DNA of 64,000 nucleotides from Adiantum capillus-veneris (Eukaryota; Streptophyta; Polypodiopsida; Polypodiales; Pteridaceae), in NCBI GenBank assembly GCA_014529385.2, contig CM043950.1, positions 80,798,343-80,862,342 on the forward strand. The letters run 5' to 3'. Of this stretch, positions 26,501-37,337 are shown piece after piece (the stretch's first letter is position 1; each line of letters starts with the position of its first letter). The notes under the pieces are model-generated. The model searched no databases. It was given only the letters and a program-made list of their open reading frames with translations, and was not told the origin of the DNA. The translations under genes were made by a program, and so were the position numbers.

Positions 26501-26950
26501 CTTGCATGTAGCCTTCTTTTAAAAATGAGGCCTTCAAACCAGAAACGTCATCCCTTAATCCACGAACACGTGCATATGGAATCAATCGACAAAGAGGGAC
26601 GGCTGGACACTCAAAACAACTAAATAACCTTGTCCTTTGCAAAATATCTTCTCCGCTGTGCATATACAATTTGATTTCATCCCCAAGAACATTTGAAGTT
26701 GCTACCTCAGGTCGAACCATATAAGGAACAATTTGCATGGATGCTTCCTCAGGGCCGTAAACATTGTCAACCTCATGAACTGAACCAATCCCTATTTCTT
26801 GACTTACCCCTTCGTCTTCTTGGGTCCCCAAATTTTCAAATATTTGAGAGGCTGAAACTGAGCTGACTTGATCACTACATTCAATTGTAACTGATGATCT
26901 TCCACCACGTTTTCCCCTTCTCCTGTTTCCTCCTCGAGAAGAGTTCCAAA
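23579..26950 (-). CDS. ParB-like motif plus permuted amino-methyltransferase, multi-exon gene (possibly decayed)
   Basis: Minus-strand exons, in order: about 26950-26101, 26017-25838, 25725-25594, 25514-25294, 25217-25022, 24965-24909, 24794-24381, 24255-24134, and 24021 down to a stop near 23679 or 23579. Exon 1 holds MFYVWEGNHRTVAWQAAIKE, which resembles the ParB/sulfiredoxin-fold GxHR-x3-A motif. Later come ADFIFLDLPFGG (DPPF/Y-like motif IV), GWLLVMASGAG and, after these, CLEFGCGTAPILAA (SAM-binding motif I). Motif IV before motif I is the permuted order of beta-class DNA N4/N6 amino-methyltransferases. Junctions 1/2, 3/4, 4/5, 7/8 keep frame with GT-AG sites; 2/3, 5/6, 6/7 and 8/9 do not all do so, so the gene may be damaged. 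A 38-bp duplication lies near the end. DNA as substrate is an inference. Confidence 0.6.
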
Positions 26951-28534
26951 ATTATGTAAAAGATGCTTCTTTTAAAATAGAAAATAAAAACAATAATAAT
27001 GTTTCTATTAAAACAAGCAATTGTGTTGCTATTAAAACAAGCAATTTTGGACAATAATTTAATTTAAAAACTCATGAATTTAATAAAATAAGGCATAAAA
27101 AATCCCCGAAACTTGGTGTAGGGCTGGTAAATGTCATTCAGAACATGTGCATGACAAAAATTGTTGGGTTTTGTGCCAAAAAGTGCCTTTGAGACGTCCT
27201 ACGCGTAGGATGTCTCCTGATGATTGTTTCAGTGTTAGTGTTCCCAGTGCTTGCCCTTTGCTCCCTTAAGTCCCTTTTGAGCCTAATTTCAACAAAAAAG
27301 TCAAATGGATAGAGTATAACTCCCTGTGTGGACTTCACAGCCTCCGAGCCATTTTTTGACTTTTGGAGTGCTTTTTGGCGATGAAATTTCTCGATGTTGG
27401 TATCCATAGTTTCCCAATCCCTTGGGGATCCTTGCCGTATGGTTTTTGTCGACTTTGGCTTCACCGGAGCTCCATTTTACAATTTGTTGCTTTGGAAGCA
27501 CCCGTGGTTGCGTTTACATACCTTTGATGATTTGTGGTGGTCTACCACCATAGGACTTGGTTGTTGATGGTCTAGGAAAGCCTCTCGTGAAGTTTGGTGG
27601 CAAACGGACTTGCAGTTTGGCCGCAAGTGCCTTTTGACGCTTTGTGTGTCTGATGCCGTTTCTGAGGTTTAGTGCCGCTTCGGGTCACTTTTTGGTCATG
27701 CGTTTCATATGGACTTGTCGAGCATGTTGAGATGCTCTTACCCATAAATTTTGGTAGCATTTGGTCGCCGATTCGCCGATTTCCCATTTGGTGGCCTCTT
27801 ACGGGTTTCTGGTAATTAGGGTTTTTCCCGATGGTTTCCCACTTCCTTTGGCTATCCAGGACTGGTCTCCTAGACTAGGGTAAGCTGCCGATGAAGTCTT
27901 GTTTCTTTCGGGTTAGCCGTTAGGCTGCCGTCTCTGTAAGGTCTCTGACCCCGATCAAAAAGAGCACCCTTGTACCATGAACTGAATATAATGGAATAAG
28001 TTACTATTTTTAGCAGTTTTCCAGGTTCTGTCAGTGCCATGATCTTTAGAATGTTTTAAAGCTCCGAAATGTGAATTAAAATAATTTTTGTAAAAAATTT
28101 CCAAAAATAGTAAGTTTTTGGTCACCCGACCCGTCCAGTTCTGATCGTCTCAAAAAATTGCACCCGTACCCCGAATTTCAAAAAAATGCATTTTCGGACC
28201 CCGGGGGCTGCTAAATATGGCAGGTACTCGGGCCAGTACGCCTTAGTTAGAGCTTGCTATAGCAATTTTAGGCATCAAAATCCGACTCGTATGACCCGTT
28301 TTAGCCTAGAACCAATTTTCCTAAAAATTGTCCGGGGAGGTACCGGGGGCCCGGGACTGTGTGGGAACAGGTTCCAGCCCACTCCAAATCAGCTTTAGCA
28401 GCTAGGGGGCGCCCTCTTGCTTTGTGGGAGTCCTGGGAGAGTTTCCTAGCAAGTAACTAAGTCTTAGAGTCAGTTAAACTAGCCAACCTGACACTTGGTG
28501 AGTAGGCAACTAGACTTGCCAATGCAGTGAACTG
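26951..28534. other. Unassigned stretch inside the outer element
   Basis: No supported gene. It holds one copy of the inner-element palindrome (27192-27215). The 27.5-28.4 kb text is G- and T-rich, resembles retrotransposon leader or LTR sequence, and has no partner in the window. Confidence 0.45.
27192..27215. repeat. CGCG-centred palindrome, orphan copy
   Basis: AGACGTCCTACG followed by CGTAGGATGTCT: the inner-element leader motif with one mismatch, 11.5 kb from its relatives. Confidence 0.9.
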
Positions 28535-28588
28535 AGTGCTCCTCCAGATGCTAATAGCAGGGCTGGTCGATTTTCAGCCTGTAGGACC

Positions 28589-28600
28589 CTATTTAAAGGC

Positions 28601-28634
<34 letters not shown>
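28589..28634 (+). promoter_or_regulatory. Possible TATA box and (CA)n tract
   Basis: CTATTTAAAGG at 28589 is TATA-like and is followed by a (CA)n run at 28602-28633. With the short open frame at 29495 this could be a retroelement or gene promoter. The support is weak. Confidence 0.25.
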
Positions 28635-28636
<2 letters not shown>

Positions 28637-29494
28637 GCTCACACACACACCTACACACACTCTGGGAAGGTGCTGCCGAAACACACACCTTTTGAAGGAG
28701 AAGCAAGGAGGGAGATGCTGTCGAATTCTCGCCTCAAGAAGCTCGATTAGATCAGAGAATCGAGAGGATTATCAGCCCTTAATCACGGTAACCACGGTTT
28801 AATTAATTCTTTCTTCAAATCCTTTTCATTACCATCTAAATTTCTCGTCTATTATGCTTATTCCTAGTCGTAATTCTCTATAATTACTCTCTAAATTATC
28901 CTTAACCATATTCTATTATGTAATCATCATCCCATAGCTGAATTATCAGCCATTCATCACTCTTAATTAATGATTAGTGCACGATTAGTGCACGATTATT
29001 AGAATTTTCTCTCTCTAGGTAGCATAAAAATTAATCGATAAGCTGGTAATTGTGTAGATTGATGAGAGTCACTCTTTCTATCACGCATTGATATTGTAGC
29101 TGATTTAGATCCATCTTTGTTATGCATTAAGATATAATTAAGGTAAGATTAATCTGTCATTAAGTCTCTAAGAGGTGGTTTGTCTCACACCTATGCATGC
29201 GGTGATTTTGCACCCTCTAATTGCTAGGAAAGAGATTAATCGTGCTTAATTCATCTCTCTGGTAATTTCATTAGTGAAACCCTATTATTCTTAATCATGT
29301 AAGCCGAGTAATTATCTTTAGAGCCGGTTCCCATAGGATTATGTGTCGTCCATAATGATTGCTATATGGAAAAATCTAAACCTCTCATGTAGCAGGCATT
29401 GTTTGATGTTGCTAATCTATCATTTGGCTTGTTATGACGCTTACGGACATTAGCTCTTTTCCCCAAGTTAATTACTTAAAGTAGTGAGTTTAAA

Positions 29495-29638
29495 ATGGCC
29501 CCGGTTAAGAGGACTCGCTTTAGTGGAGCCCACGACCACGAAGCAGGAACGAGCAAGGTGAACGGAAAGGGAAAAGCTCCCATGGAGGAACAAATACCGG
29601 CCATCTCATGGGCCATCGTCGAAGAAATGGAAGAGGTA
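29495..29638 (+). CDS. Possible first exon, unknown protein
   Basis: ATG GCC CCG opens a 48-codon frame, MAPVKRTRFSGAHDHEAGTS..., ending EEMEE at a potential donor GAG|GTAGAT. The start context (AAAATGGCC) is good, and the sequence is basic and then acidic, like the start of a gag or a nuclear protein. No continuing exon was found within 500 bp. I do not recognise the family. Confidence 0.25.
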
Positions 29639-29930
29639 GATCATAATTTCATTCAAGTTGTTTAATTTAACATTTCACACGTTTAGTTAGGAATGAAAAT
29701 ATCCCCAAACATGTTGGAGAAATCCAACGGAAACCTCGGCATTGAATTCATTGTACATTAAGTTCTAAAGTAGGAAGGAAATGATTGATGGGTATGCTGG
29801 TTGCAATTAGGAAAGAATATCTGCTATGGAAAATTTAGCTTGACATGTTCATTTTATTTCCAATGTTGAATCAGTCCTGACCCCCCTACTGATCACAGGG
29901 GGCAGAGTTCCTCGTTAAGGGCTCTTGAAT

Positions 29931-30045
29931 CCACGACTTGCTTTCTATGCGGTGGATACCCACGACTTGCTTTCTATGCGGTGGGAACCCACGTCTTGCT
30001 TTCTATGCGGTGGGAGTGTCCATGACGTGCTTTCTATGCGGTGGA
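29931..30045. repeat. Minisatellite, four copies of about 29 bp
   Basis: Four tandem units of the core ACTTGCTTTCTATGCGGTGG. The first begins CCAC and ends GTGG, so each unit has short complementary ends. Confidence 0.95.
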
Positions 30046-31597
30046 CATACCTAGTTGTATGGGCAGCTACGCAACAACGGGAGGAGTGAACTCTCGCTGG
30101 AGGGGGGATGTTGTACCTCCAGAACATTGGAACTTTTATGAATAAGTTTGAGTAGATTTTTTACTAGAATTCTGTCTTGGTGATGTTTGCAATACTGGTT
30201 GAAGGACTGTATTAACGAACAATGTGATTCGGAATTAAACAAGGAATCTTTATGTTGATGAACCTTTGTGGTAGTAATTAGGTCACACAAGGAAGTGTGA
30301 GTGTGGGGGTGGAAAGTGGGGGCTTGGCTCAGGTTGCCAATGCCTACGAGATGGGTGGTCCCGATTGGTCGGGAACTCTCTGTCCCCATAGTGCTACTCG
30401 ATATTAGTAATACTCATTGCCCCTAGAGCGGGGAATTCTCGAGAGTACGTGCCTCTGAAACATGGGGAAAAAGGCACTCAAGGTTTCTCTCCTCTTGGAA
30501 GGTGGGTCTTAGGATCGCTAGATAGTTCAAGTACGCTTCCCTTGTGAGGTGGAGCTAGATCTCCCTGCTAGTAGGCTCGAACTCGACTCACTTTGTGATG
30601 AGAGATCGTCCGCTAGTCGAAGCCTAAACCATTTTGTTTGCTTCCCCAATAGATCTAGTGGCCACCGGGTTCACCATCAGATCTGCCATTGGAAACGGCG
30701 GGGTGGGGACCTCACAGTCTCTACTTGTAGGTCTCTATCGCTCGCTTTGTGTGTAACCTCTACGCTAGTTTTCGTGACATAATGACAAACATGCACGAAA
30801 AGCTCAAGGTGGTGAGGCTACCTCTCATGTCTGGAGCTGGTCGGGTAGACGTGCGCCTCGTAGAAGCTGCTGGAAGGTCGATCCGCTCTAGGTGGCAGAA
30901 GCTCTCTCCACAAGGTCAATAGTGAGAATGAGCTAAAAATGGGGTGGAAATTTCTTATAATGGAGGTCCCCAAACCATTTTTCATGAAATTTGACATGTG
31001 CTCCTATCTTTCTGCGAGATGTAGTTTAGGCTCAAAAATTTCTTGATTTGGACTCCATTTTCCCTGTTTACCAGAAATTTGTCATTTCGGTCAAAACCTG
31101 GCCAAAACACGCTTTCCGCTCCAGTCTCATAATTGCACCCCCACTGTACCATAGGTTGTCCTTTAGTCACTGGTCATCCCCATATTTTTTGATTTTCATT
31201 ATGACTGTTTTTCACCTACTTTTTGTATTTTTGAATTTTTTTTGCAAAAATTAGCAAAATTAAAAGAAAAATAGAAAATCAAACCTAGAAAATTCCCAAA
31301 AATCATAATAGATCACAAACATCACTGCAACACATTATATACACTCACATGCAATTTTTATGGCCGGATTTCTCCGTTTTACCAATATTTTGCCTGAAAA
31401 TGGCTATTTCTACTTATATACACACACCTAGGGGCTTGATTTGGCTTTTGGCCCCCTATACCTATAGCTTCATGCTCTATAAGGGCATAAATACCTGGGT
31501 TACTCCAGAAAATTTCGCAATCAAACGTCAACCCTTAAAATAGTCGAAAATCATGCCCTTTTTTGTTGTTTCTGTTATTGGTTCCGCATTGAGAAAT
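30046..31597. other. Unassigned, possibly LTR-derived stretch
   Basis: No supported gene. It lies left of the inner element's purine tract, where its 3' LTR would be expected, but no copy of the right LTR (40105-41001) is recognisable here. Confidence 0.4.
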
Positions 31598-31612
31598 GCC
31601 TCCCCCCCTCCT
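31598..31612 (-). promoter_or_regulatory. Candidate polypurine tract
   Basis: Minus strand AGGAGGGGGGAGG lies about 170 bp downstream, in minus sense, of the last inner-element ORF. If it is the PPT, a 3' LTR should start just to its left (minus TGCGGAACC near 31591), but this does not match the right LTR. Confidence 0.4.
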
Positions 31613-31779
31613 AGTCGGAGTCCTCCCAGATGACAAGGTTTCGCCTCGGAGTATGTGCCGTGCATATGTTGAAAAAGTTGTGCTAATGCCTGGCCGAAAA
31701 ATGTGGCCCTATTTTATTCATACTCGGTCAATGCATGGAAAAATTAATGTTGTGCAAGAGAAGGGAGTAAGCAAGATGC

Positions 31780-33240
31780 TTATTGGCATTCTCCATCGAG
31801 GCTTCCTGCTTTCTTTGCAAGTAGCAGCTGTAACTCTACTGCTCTCTGTTTAATTGTCTTTTTGGCAAGAGGCAATTGCTTTGCCGACACGGTTGATGGA
31901 GTCGTAGATGTTTCTGATGATAGAATTGGTTGGGATGTGATAGCTATGGGCCTTATGGCCTTGGCTTTCCATTGGTAATTTGGTGCTTCCGACTTTTGTA
32001 GATGGTTTGGCACTTTCTTGTTTGCCAGTGGTTTGTCTGTCATCGGCATCCACATATATCGGTTCTCCTTGTTAACCTGCAGATGTCTGCTTTCCATTGT
32101 TGCTTGTACCATAGGGATTTCCTTTGGCTTTTGCTTTGGTATCCAAATGTGAGTGACATTTTGGTTATGGCTAAGCATTTTCTTTGGGATCCATATCTGT
32201 TTTATGACCTTGGTTTTGGGTTGCACCGTCTGCTTTGTTGGAATCCGGTTGTTACATTGTTATTTTTCCGCCATTGCATTTCTATCCTTCCGCATCCATA
32301 CTCGTTTACCTTGTTTTGGTAGCCTAGATTTTTGCATTGTGGCCAGTGACTTCAGCTGTCTGTGATTTCCATGGTTGGCTTTTACCTGGTTGTTGGTCTC
32401 AGGTTTCATGGTGGTCTTTGACGGTATTTGTTCTTTTGTCTCTGTTGCCAGTGATTGCATGGCTTGCAGTTGATCATGATGGCATTTCTGAGAAAAATCT
32501 ATCACCTGTTGTTCATGTTCGTGCTGAATTTTGACCGCCTTTGCTTTCTAGTCTATCTGGACATTGTATGCGTTTTGCCAAGGTTGCCCTAGCATCATTG
32601 GGTGTTGTGTGCTTTCATCTGTCACCACATAGAATTTGTGTGGGTAAATATATTGATGTAGCTATACATGCAATATAGTCCATCCTAATGTTTTCAATGG
32701 GTGTGATGTGCTACATTCCAGCACTTGGGGGGTAGGATGAAGTTGATCTGTGACTTTGAGCTGTTGGTATAATCCATAAGAGATCAAATTTGCTTGAGCA
32801 CCCAAATCAAGCAAGGCTGTTGATTCAACTTGATTGTTGCCCACTTTGACTGTAATTATTGGCTCTACTGTTTCCTCCTCCAATTTCATCAGTCGAATGG
32901 CATTGATTCTCAATGGTGGTTTACTTTGTTGTTGTTGTCGCAGAAGCCATCTTTTTGCAATGCGTTCTTGTGCTTCGGCTCGAGCTTCCTCCCCAGGCTC
33001 TAAATCGTTAGCTATATAGACCGGCTGAGGATTTTTACCTGGTTTTGTGACGTCTACTCTTTTTGCATTTTCAGGCCCATCGTAAGATTCTTGGTTGGTT
33101 CTCTCCCTGATTGGTGGTGTCATGATGATTTTTCTATCTTGGATAGTAAATTTCCGATAGTGTGCTAGTACGTTCATGTTGCCCTTTTCTGACTCCCCTT
33201 TACCATCACTATCTTCTTCAGTAGTCCATATCTCTCTCAA
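31780..33240 (-). pseudogene. Second retropepsin-like domain and tail
   Basis: The frame 33240-32662 contains VYIANDLEPGEEARAEAQER and then TALLDLGAQANLISYGLYQQ. This is the D-[ST]-G-A catalytic pattern with Leu in place of Ser or Thr. After a stop the frame continues HPMMLGQPWQNAYNV, the usual retropepsin second half (LGxPW). A Lys/Gln/Pro-rich tail follows (32505-31780). The closely placed first domain has a complete motif set of its own, so this is a second protease fold. Its DLGA motif would be unusual for an active enzyme. Stops near 32660 and 32258 show decay. Confidence 0.6.
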
Positions 33241-33349
33241 AGACCGTTTCAGATCTTGGTATTTCTGTTTACGCTCCAGTTTGGTCCACTCTTGGTCTTT
33301 TGTTGGTTCTTTTTTTTATTTTTCAGATTTTTGAGCTTTTGTTTCGGTT

Positions 33350-33991
33350 TTAGCTTTTCTTACCTGTTTTATTTCTTCTCGCGTTCGTTCTTTGATCTTT
33401 CACACAATCCTCTGCTTTTACAAGCATCAAATAGTGAGTTTTACCTTTTATCCTGGGCATCAGGTTCTCTCTCGCTTTCCTTCCTGCTCTTTTCCTCCTA
33501 TAGCGTTCTTGGTGTCTAGGGAGTTGATTAGCAAAATCATAAAACTTGATATTCTCGGCTTCATTCCCACGCTCACTTGAGATGTCTGAACACTCATTAT
33601 CTACCTCATCATTTACTTCCAATTGTTCAGAGGATTTGTAAAACTCTTCTTGTTCTGGAGGTTCTATCGTCTCTTTCTCTGGCACAACGCTTACCATGTA
33701 ATAGGGTAGCACATCGTAGCCATCCTTATCGCAAAATTTTGTTGTTGGACTGTCGATAATGGTACAGACATCTAATGTTGCCAGTATGTGTTCCCATTCT
33801 AGAGGTTCCAAGGCATCTTCAAGGAAAGGTTCCGGAATATACTCTTTGTCCTCAATTGCTCTTTCTAAGACGCATTCCTCTTTTCTTAAGCTTTCCCAAT
33901 GTGAAGCTCTGCACATCCATAGCTCTTTTGGTTGCCCTAACCATGCTAGTAGTTCCGATCCTGCTATTGTAGCCGAATCAAACTCTTCCAC
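33350..33991 (-). pseudogene. Linker region between the two proteases
   Basis: A 213-residue frame with PKELWMCRASHWESLRKEEC, VLERAIEDKEYIPEPFLEDA and ATLDVCTIIDSPTTKFCDKD. The outer element has the same block at 41981-41745 (IWMCGASENEILRREECILE). That conservation supports a real coding segment of gag-pro, but I know no named domain for it. Confidence 0.55.
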
Positions 33992-34104
33992 TGGTGTTTG
34001 GTTTACATCTTTGTAACTATGGTTTTTCAGGTGTATTTTAGTTGTCGTCTCTATATGTGGTCATAACCCCAATCTTGGACCATCTTCAGTTGTCGCATGA
34101 ATGG

Positions 34105-34869
34105 TCATCCCAAGATTATCTCATAATTGTTCTTTTTGTCGAAATCGACTATTGCAAATGTATGCTCATACTCGATCCCACACGAAGTGACAATTACTTT
34201 TTCTAAGAGTCCGAGAGGCTTCTCCATGAACCCATCTGCCAACTGCAGCTTCATTCTGGTAGCCCTCAGAGCTGGTTTTTCCCATTTTTTCCAGATTTCC
34301 TTGGTGGCGATAGCAACTCCCGCTCCACTGTCAAGAATAGCTTTGGAAACTACTCCTTGGAATTCTACCGGTAGCGTCGTGTTTTCGTCTTCTCCCTCGC
34401 AATATTCTCCAACCTTATTCAATGGTACAGGTCTAGTGTTCAAGTTAGGTCTGTCCAACTCCCTGATTCCTTCTTGTAGCTTCAAGGTGGGGTCTTTCAC
34501 TCCACATTTTTCTAGGCATTTTCCTACTAAGGTCCACATGTTTGGCCTTAACCTTAGGAGTTCTGCTAACGTGATTGTGCATGCCACCGGGGTGGATAAT
34601 AGCTCAATCAATCCTTGTGAATCCATCACCTTGTTAGAAGGAAGTCTTTGAGATGGGAGTGCTCTCACTTCCGACTTAGCTTCATATTCTCCCAGGTAAG
34701 AGGGTAAAGTTCTCAAAGAGTCTGGTTGGCTGTGCCCCGAACTAATAGATCCTTGGTCTCCCCCTTGTGAATGTATCTCAAAGTTCATTTGTGATGTTGC
34801 CTCAAATTCTTCAATAGGAGGTAAGATCACGTTCTTTTCTTTTTTCGTGCTATTCATGTGGTTACTCAT
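34105..34869 (-). CDS. Retroviral-type aspartic protease (first)
   Basis: A 254-residue frame. Its C-terminal half carries the retropepsin set: KAILDSGAGVAIATKEIW (catalytic DSGA), LQLADGFMEKPLGLLEKVIV, then YEIILG continuing as PFMRQL past the first stop. It would act as a dimer to process the Gag polyprotein. The N-terminal half (LTLAELLRLRPNMW-like block) has a clear relative in the outer element at 42586-42305. The frame ends at a stop right after IILG, so the last strand is cut off or needs readthrough. Confidence 0.75.
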   Translation of the reverse strand: MSNHMNSTKKEKNVILPPIEEFEATSQMNFEIHSQGGDQGSISSGHSQPDSLRTLPSYLGEYEAKSEVRALPSQRLPSNKVMDSQGLIELLSTPVACTITLAELLRLRPNMWTLVGKCLEKCGVKDPTLKLQEGIRELDRPNLNTRPVPLNKVGEYCEGEDENTTLPVEFQGVVSKAILDSGAGVAIATKEIWKKWEKPALRATRMKLQLADGFMEKPLGLLEKVIVTSCGIEYEHTFAIVDFDKKNNYEIILG

Positions 34870-34913
34870 CCTATGAGCCTCGTTGGCCTCTCGGATTTGC
34901 TTCCACAGATCAT

Positions 34914-35426
34914 CTAGACGTTATCGTTTTTTCCCATTTCTGCCAATATTTTAGGATGGACCCCGTCACTTGCCCCATTGGTGGTATTTGGCACTCTGAC
35001 AGGCTCTCCTCTGGATTCATAATCATTAGTGAGTCTTTCCTTTGTTTCTTCATGTTTCTCTAACGTTGGTTGGATAGGGGTTGGAGCTGGTGCATCATGA
35101 CAATTTGCCAGTTTACCCAATGGGTCTTCCATCAATGATTGAGCCGTCTCGATCATCTTTTTACACATATCCAACCTTTGTTTTTCTATTTCCGCATATG
35201 GATAAGTCATCCACCTTTGCTCCTGGGTTTGGTTCTTTTTAAGTCGAGCTTCATAAGCTTTTAGAAGCACATCGAGCTGCTCGTTTACCTTGTCTGCCAG
35301 TACAGATCCTCTTGATCCTGCACTTTTGGGCTCTGCTATTTCCTTGGGTGCTATGGCTGCTGTGGTGTGTGAGCTTAAGCTAGCTAGATCTTCTAACCGC
35401 TCCAATCTGTTCTTTGTATGTTTCAA
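34914..35426 (-). CDS. Gag C-terminal linker
   Basis: A 170-residue charged frame (KAYEARLKKNQTQEQRWMTYP..) between the zinc knuckles and the protease. The outer element shows the matching text (LKAGQNMQNKWKNYPYLDME) in its 43640-42936 frame. The likely role is as a polyprotein spacer. Confidence 0.5.
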   Translation of the reverse strand: MKHTKNRLERLEDLASLSSHTTAAIAPKEIAEPKSAGSRGSVLADKVNEQLDVLLKAYEARLKKNQTQEQRWMTYPYAEIEKQRLDMCKKMIETAQSLMEDPLGKLANCHDAPAPTPIQPTLEKHEETKERLTNDYESRGEPVRVPNTTNGASDGVHPKILAEMGKNDNV

Positions 35427-35501
35427 CTCATTGGATAGGGTTGTTTGCTCTCGTTCTTTCTTGGCTTTCCTATGCGCCTTTCTCGCTTTCCAAGTGCTTC
35501 T

Positions 35502-36584
35502 CTAATTTTTCGTTTCTGAACTTTGGGCATCTATTTTTGGTTCTTCTATTATGGGTTCGTTTGTCCTTCTTTGGGCTTGGGCTCGTGTTACCGCCTGAAT
35601 AGGTATGATTGTTTCATTTTCCGATCCTCCACTGGAAGGTACTGTTTCCAACAGGTTCAAGGTGGTTTTTGCTCCTTTGCTCGGGCTTTTAGGGCAATCG
35701 GGAATCAAATGAGTAATTCCACATTCTGGGCAATACGCATTGACTCTAATGATTTCATCATGAGGACAATCTCTCAGCCAATGGTCTCCGCCACACTTGT
35801 AACAGGGTCCCTTGGGTTGTTGAGGTGCTCCTTGAGCCCCTCATTGCTGGTAAGCCTGTCTCTGTCTGCCCATGCCTCCATTGGCTATGAACAACAATGT
35901 TCGTTCATCTAAGCTATATCTTCCTTCTCCTGCGACCTGTGCAGCAGTTGGTGGTCCTTGATTCCCTATCATGCTCCATGGTTCTGGTGTCAAGGTTTCT
36001 TCCGATGGATAATAGATAGGGTTTTCCACATATCCATTTGGATCTTCATAATATGCATGCATAGGCACCAAAGCCTTTTCCTTTGATTCAGTTACCGTTG
36101 GTGTGTATCTTATACCAACTGGTCGTAAACCTGGTAGGGGTGGTTGTTGCCCCAATACCGGTTGTGGTCTTTCTACACCTACAGGTCCTGGTAAGTTGCC
36201 TGCTTGATATCTAGGCATCAGTGGAACTTGAGGGGAAGCTACGGAAGCTTGGGGAGCGTAAGGTCTCTCCCTCACATATCCCTTGTTATAGTAACATTCC
36301 TCGGTCCCATGGTTTGTCCAATTTTGTTCAATAGCATACCACTTAGGTTGTTTAGCCTGGGGTTTGGTGTACAAGTTGATCTTTTTTAGAACTTCATCTA
36401 CGAGCTGATCCTGGTTTACCGCTATTTCTCCTTTCAGTGTTGTCTTGGAAGACTTGCTCCCACTTTGCTGTGAAGATGAATCGTCATCAAGGTCCTTGAA
36501 CTCCCCTTCTTTGTAGACCGCACAATTGTCCACAAGGTACACAGCCTCCTTGGTCAACTCATTCAACGTCGTGCTCCTCTTCAT
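35502..36584 (-). CDS. Gag nucleocapsid region with two zinc knuckles
   Basis: Frames 36584-35841 and 35708-35502, separated by a stop near 35840. A Pro/Gln-rich tract precedes CYKCGGDHWLRDC and CPECGITHLIPDC. Both are CX2CX3HX4C zinc knuckles, one Cys-His gap shorter than the usual CX2CX4HX4C. They would bind the element's RNA. The outer element has the equivalent knuckles CHNCGADDHWKNEC and CIQCCKKGGHFPEDC at 43580-43450. Confidence 0.75.
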
Positions 36585-36596
36585 ATGTAAGTCTTT

Positions 36597-37325
36597 CTAG
36601 AGATCTGCATTCCTTAGTCCTTGGATGAATATCAGCATAAGTCTGGACTGAGTTGGCAGTTCTTCAACAGGACATAACTTAATATATCTTTTTAGTCTTA
36701 GGGCTGCCTTCCGTACAGATTCTCCATCTTTTTGTTTGAATTTATGGATTTGTGAGACGGTATTATGAGCTATTCCCCTTTGAGAGAATTCCTCAATAAA
36801 CTCGTCAAACACTTCCTCCATCGACTCAAAGTCTCTACGCTCCATAGAGTCAAACCAAGTTGCAGCATCATCCTCTAGGGTTAGTCCAAACCCTGCAAAT
36901 TGGGTAGGAAAATCTAACACCTCTTCGGCTCTAATTACACGCACAAAGGCTGCTACATGACCTCTTGGGTCTCTGTTTCCTGTGTATTTCTTGTTTACCC
37001 ATTTTTGCACTTGAGAAGGTCTAATTCTGCGATGGTCTACAAACCTCATCATTGGATCACCCTGTCCAAATCTATACACCTCCTCAGGCCTTCTGTAATA
37101 GGCTGGTTCCTCTCCCAACGGTGCTCCTAAGCCATAATTTCTAACGGTTCTCTCTGGAGGTGTTTCTTCTCTTCCAACTCGTTTGATGGGTGGTCCTCCA
37201 AGATCGGTTGACCCTTGTGTCTTTGGTTTACTCTCTGCTTGATACCTTGAATAGTGTGGTGGTTCTTGAAAATCCCTGAGCCCTCGTGTGGCTTGATAAC
37301 CATCTCGGTTTTGGTCTGGTTCCAT
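36597..37325 (-). CDS. Gag capsid (Retrotrans_gag type)
   Basis: A 242-residue frame holding WVNKKYTGNRDPRGHVAAFV, FAGFGLTLEDDAATWFDSME, EEVFDEFIEEFSQRG and QKDGESVRKAALRLKR. This is the helical plant retrotransposon gag fold with the usual A-x-x-WF centre. Ends with a stop after RNADL. It continues from the N-terminal frame 38258-37338 after a frame change near 37330. The outer element's 44661-44416 frame is homologous (FEGFGMPLEGKSLKWLQNIP). Confidence 0.85.
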   Translation of the reverse strand: MEPDQNRDGYQATRGLRDFQEPPHYSRYQAESKPKTQGSTDLGGPPIKRVGREETPPERTVRNYGLGAPLGEEPAYYRRPEEVYRFGQGDPMMRFVDHRRIRPSQVQKWVNKKYTGNRDPRGHVAAFVRVIRAEEVLDFPTQFAGFGLTLEDDAATWFDSMERRDFESMEEVFDEFIEEFSQRGIAHNTVSQIHKFKQKDGESVRKAALRLKRYIKLCPVEELPTQSRLMLIFIQGLRNADL

Positions 37326-37337
37326 TGTTGCACTCTG

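Noticed and set aside
30046-31597. Left LTR of the inner element
   Set aside because: No stretch here matches 40105-41001, although a purine tract at 31598 suggests that one once stood nearby.
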